Positions 62,346 to 64,000 of a stretch of 64,000 nt of DNA are shown here, in pieces. The DNA comes from Bacillus luti (GTDB lineage Bacteria; Bacillota; Bacilli; Bacillales; Bacillaceae_G): positions 1 to 64,000 of the forward strand of contig NZ_MACI01000009.1 of assembly GCF_001884105.1 (NCBI RefSeq), read 5' to 3'. The notes under the pieces were generated by a model. It had not been told where the DNA came from, did not search any database, and saw nothing but the letters and a program-made list of their open reading frames with translations. The position numbers and the translations under genes are program-made. Each line of letters starts with the position of its first letter. Positions within the stretch are counted from its first letter, which is position 1.

Positions 62346-63824
62346 TTACAATATAATCGCAATTAATCCGCCAGAGCCTTCATTAATAATTCTTTCTAAC
62401 GTTTCTTTTAATTTATATCTAGCATTTTCTGGCATTAAAGATAGTTTCGCTTGAATTCCTTCTCGAACAATCGAGCTAAGCGAACGTCCAAATATATCAG
62501 AATTCCAAATTGATAACGGATCATCTTCAAAATCTTGCATTAAATAACGAACTAATTCTTCACTTTGCTTTTCAGTACCTATAATTGGCTCAAACGTTGA
62601 CTCCACATCTACTTTAATCATATGAATAGATGGGGCTACGGCCTTTAACTTCACACCAAATCTGGAACCGTGACGAATAATTTCTGGCTCATCTAAGCTC
62701 ATGTCTGCTAATGCAGGCGCTGCTACACCATATCCTGTTTGCTTTACCATACGCAAGGCATCCGCCACTTGATCATATTCTATTTTCGCATGAGATAAAT
62801 CGAGCATAAGCTTCAATAAATGATCTTTCCCTCGAATTTCTACTCCTACTACTTCTTTTAAAATTTGATCATACAATTCATCTGGTGCATATAAGTCAAT
62901 CTCCGCCACACCTTGCCCCATGTCAATACCAGCTAGGCTCGCTCGATCAATAAATTCATATTGACTAAATTGCCAAACCACGCGGTCCACATCACGAAGA
63001 CGTTTTATGTCCTTCACAGTCTCTTGAACTGCTTCCTGATAACTTTGGCGTAACCAATGCCCTTCATTTAGCACCATTACCCAGCTCGGAAGGTTTACAT
63101 TCACTTCTAAAACCGGGAACTCAAATAGCGCTTCTCGAAGCACATTATACACATCTGTTTCTCTTAAACTCTCTACACTCATCGCAATTACTGGAATATC
63201 ATATTCTTCTGATAAACTTTGGCGTAATTGCTCTGTATCTGGATGATACGGCTGTACAGTGTTTATAATCATAATGAAAGGCTTTCCAACTTCTTTTAAC
63301 TCATTTACAACTCGTTCTTCTGCCTCTATATAATCTCTTCTTGGAATTTCACCAATCGTTCCATCTGTTGTGATTACAACACCAATTGTTGAATGTTCTT
63401 GAATTACTTTACGTGTTCCGATTTCTGCAGCTTCATGGAACGGAATAGGTTCTTCATACCAAGGAGTATTAATCATACGCGGGCCATTCTCATCTTCATA
63501 ACCTTTTGCTCCTGGAACCGTATATCCAACGCAATCTACTAATCGAATATTCACTTCAAGACCTTCATCTACTTCGATAGAAACCGCTTGGTTTGGAACA
63601 AACTTTGGTTCCGTCGTCATAATTGTACGACCAGCAGCACTTTGAGGCAGTTCATCCTGCGCTCTTTGACGGTCAGACTCATTCTCAATATTTGGAATAA
63701 CTACAAGTTCCATAAATTTTTTAATGAATGTTGATTTTCCTGTTCGGACAGCTCCTACAACTCCAAAATAAATATCACCGCCTGTGCGTTCCGCAATATC
63801 TTTAAAAATATCTACCTTTTCCAA
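62346..63824 (-). CDS. spoIVA: Spore coat morphogenetic ATPase SpoIVA
   Basis: The 492-aa protein forms the ATP-driven basement layer of the spore coat on the forespore surface. Walker A GAVRTGKST lies at residues 24-32, and the C-terminal region ends ERIINEGSGGLIAIIL, needed for targeting. Length equals B. subtilis SpoIVA (492 aa). The start is a TTG at 63824 with GGGAGGGA upstream. It stands alone, with a SigE-like promoter upstream. Confidence 0.97.
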   Translation of the reverse strand: MEKVDIFKDIAERTGGDIYFGVVGAVRTGKSTFIKKFMELVVIPNIENESDRQRAQDELPQSAAGRTIMTTEPKFVPNQAVSIEVDEGLEVNIRLVDCVGYTVPGAKGYEDENGPRMINTPWYEEPIPFHEAAEIGTRKVIQEHSTIGVVITTDGTIGEIPRRDYIEAEERVVNELKEVGKPFIMIINTVQPYHPDTEQLRQSLSEEYDIPVIAMSVESLRETDVYNVLREALFEFPVLEVNVNLPSWVMVLNEGHWLRQSYQEAVQETVKDIKRLRDVDRVVWQFSQYEFIDRASLAGIDMGQGVAEIDLYAPDELYDQILKEVVGVEIRGKDHLLKLMLDLSHAKIEYDQVADALRMVKQTGYGVAAPALADMSLDEPEIIRHGSRFGVKLKAVAPSIHMIKVDVESTFEPIIGTEKQSEELVRYLMQDFEDDPLSIWNSDIFGRSLSSIVREGIQAKLSLMPENARYKLKETLERIINEGSGGLIAIIL

Positions 63825-63918
63825 GTGATTCCCTCCCTCAAAATTTTTGGGAATAATTCCGCGTTTATAGTCAACTAATACCTTCTCTAACGTTGCCTAT
63901 AATATCTGATATAATATA

Positions 63919-63947
63919 ATGGTATTCTAGAAGTTCGGACAATATAT
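63919..63947 (-). promoter_or_regulatory. spoIVA: SigE-like promoter of spoIVA
   Basis: On the minus strand a -35 with ATATT (63941-63947) is separated by exactly 14 bases from AATACCAT (63919-63926), close to the SigE -10 CATACANT with two mismatches. Transcription would begin about 85 bases before the TTG. spoIVA is SigE-controlled in B. subtilis. Confidence 0.45.
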
Positions 63948-64000
63948 CATATAATTTTGTCCAATTTCATATGACTATTTAAAAATATCTTTTGTTTGCA

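Overview
The window is a low-GC Bacillus chromosome segment. Gene content and order point to the Bacillus cereus group: a Mph(L)-type macrolide phosphotransferase locus, a Lit-type lipoprotein transacylase, bcr-type repeats, bacillithiol genes, and spore genes (cotD, sspM, yppG, ypjB, spoIVA). From about 14.2 kb to the right end the order follows the Bacillus subtilis ypwA-to-spoIVA region almost gene for gene, so many assignments rest on both protein motifs and synteny. No tRNA, rRNA operon, prophage or CRISPR array was seen.

Layout. (1) 1-1.8 kb, accessory: a short internally deleted IStron (group I intron plus IS607-like tnpA/tnpB remnant) sits between the Shine-Dalgarno and the start codon of a small unknown gene, followed by two diverged ~205-bp repeats. 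(2) 1.9-7.5 kb: sulfurtransferase, YpbS, acetyltransferase, an unknown 84-aa protein and the double dynamin DynA. (3) 7.6-9.2 kb: a 28-codon membrane-peptide gene under two Fur boxes, and a DUF418 protein. (4) 9.2-14.2 kb: guanine-riboswitch-controlled xpt-pbuX, a methionine aminopeptidase, an ErmDL-like leader peptide with two terminators ahead of a macrolide phosphotransferase gene broken by a nonsense codon, and a second acetyltransferase. (5) 14.2-25.3 kb: ypwA, ypvA, ypsC, rnpB, gpsB, ypsA, then coat and spore genes (cotD, yppG, yppF, yppE, yppD, sspM, yppC). (6) 24.7-35 kb: recU-ponA (recombination and cell wall), ypoC-nth-dnaD, aspB-ypmB-ypmA-dinG. (7) 35-43.7 kb: panBCD (pantothenate) with a structured leader, an orphan cupredoxin, and the ypjD-dapB-mgsA-bshB1-bshA-cca-birA series (lysine/cell wall, methylglyoxal, bacillithiol, tRNA CCA end, biotin). 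(8) 43.8-54 kb: a head-to-tail bcr-like repeat trimer, ypjC, a UDG-family protein, yugP, ypjB, lit, ypjA, the qcrABC menaquinol:cytochrome c reductase, ypiF, ypiB, ypiA and a solo bcr-like element. (9) 54-64 kb: hisC-aroB-aroC, ndk, hepT-menG-hepS (menaquinone), folE, hup and spoIVA.

Functional themes are quinone supply (hepST, menG) next to the quinol oxidase complex qcrABC that uses it, cell-wall precursors and synthesis (dapB, ponA, gpsB), DNA repair (recU, nth, dinG, ypvA, UDG) and spore coat/cortex assembly. Compared with B. subtilis the aromatic supra-operon is stripped (no trp genes, aroH, tyrA or aroE here), mtrB is missing beside folE, and asnS is missing between dnaD and aspB. The least ordinary parts are the IStron derivative, the Fur-controlled micro-gene, and the attenuated but broken macrolide-resistance locus.
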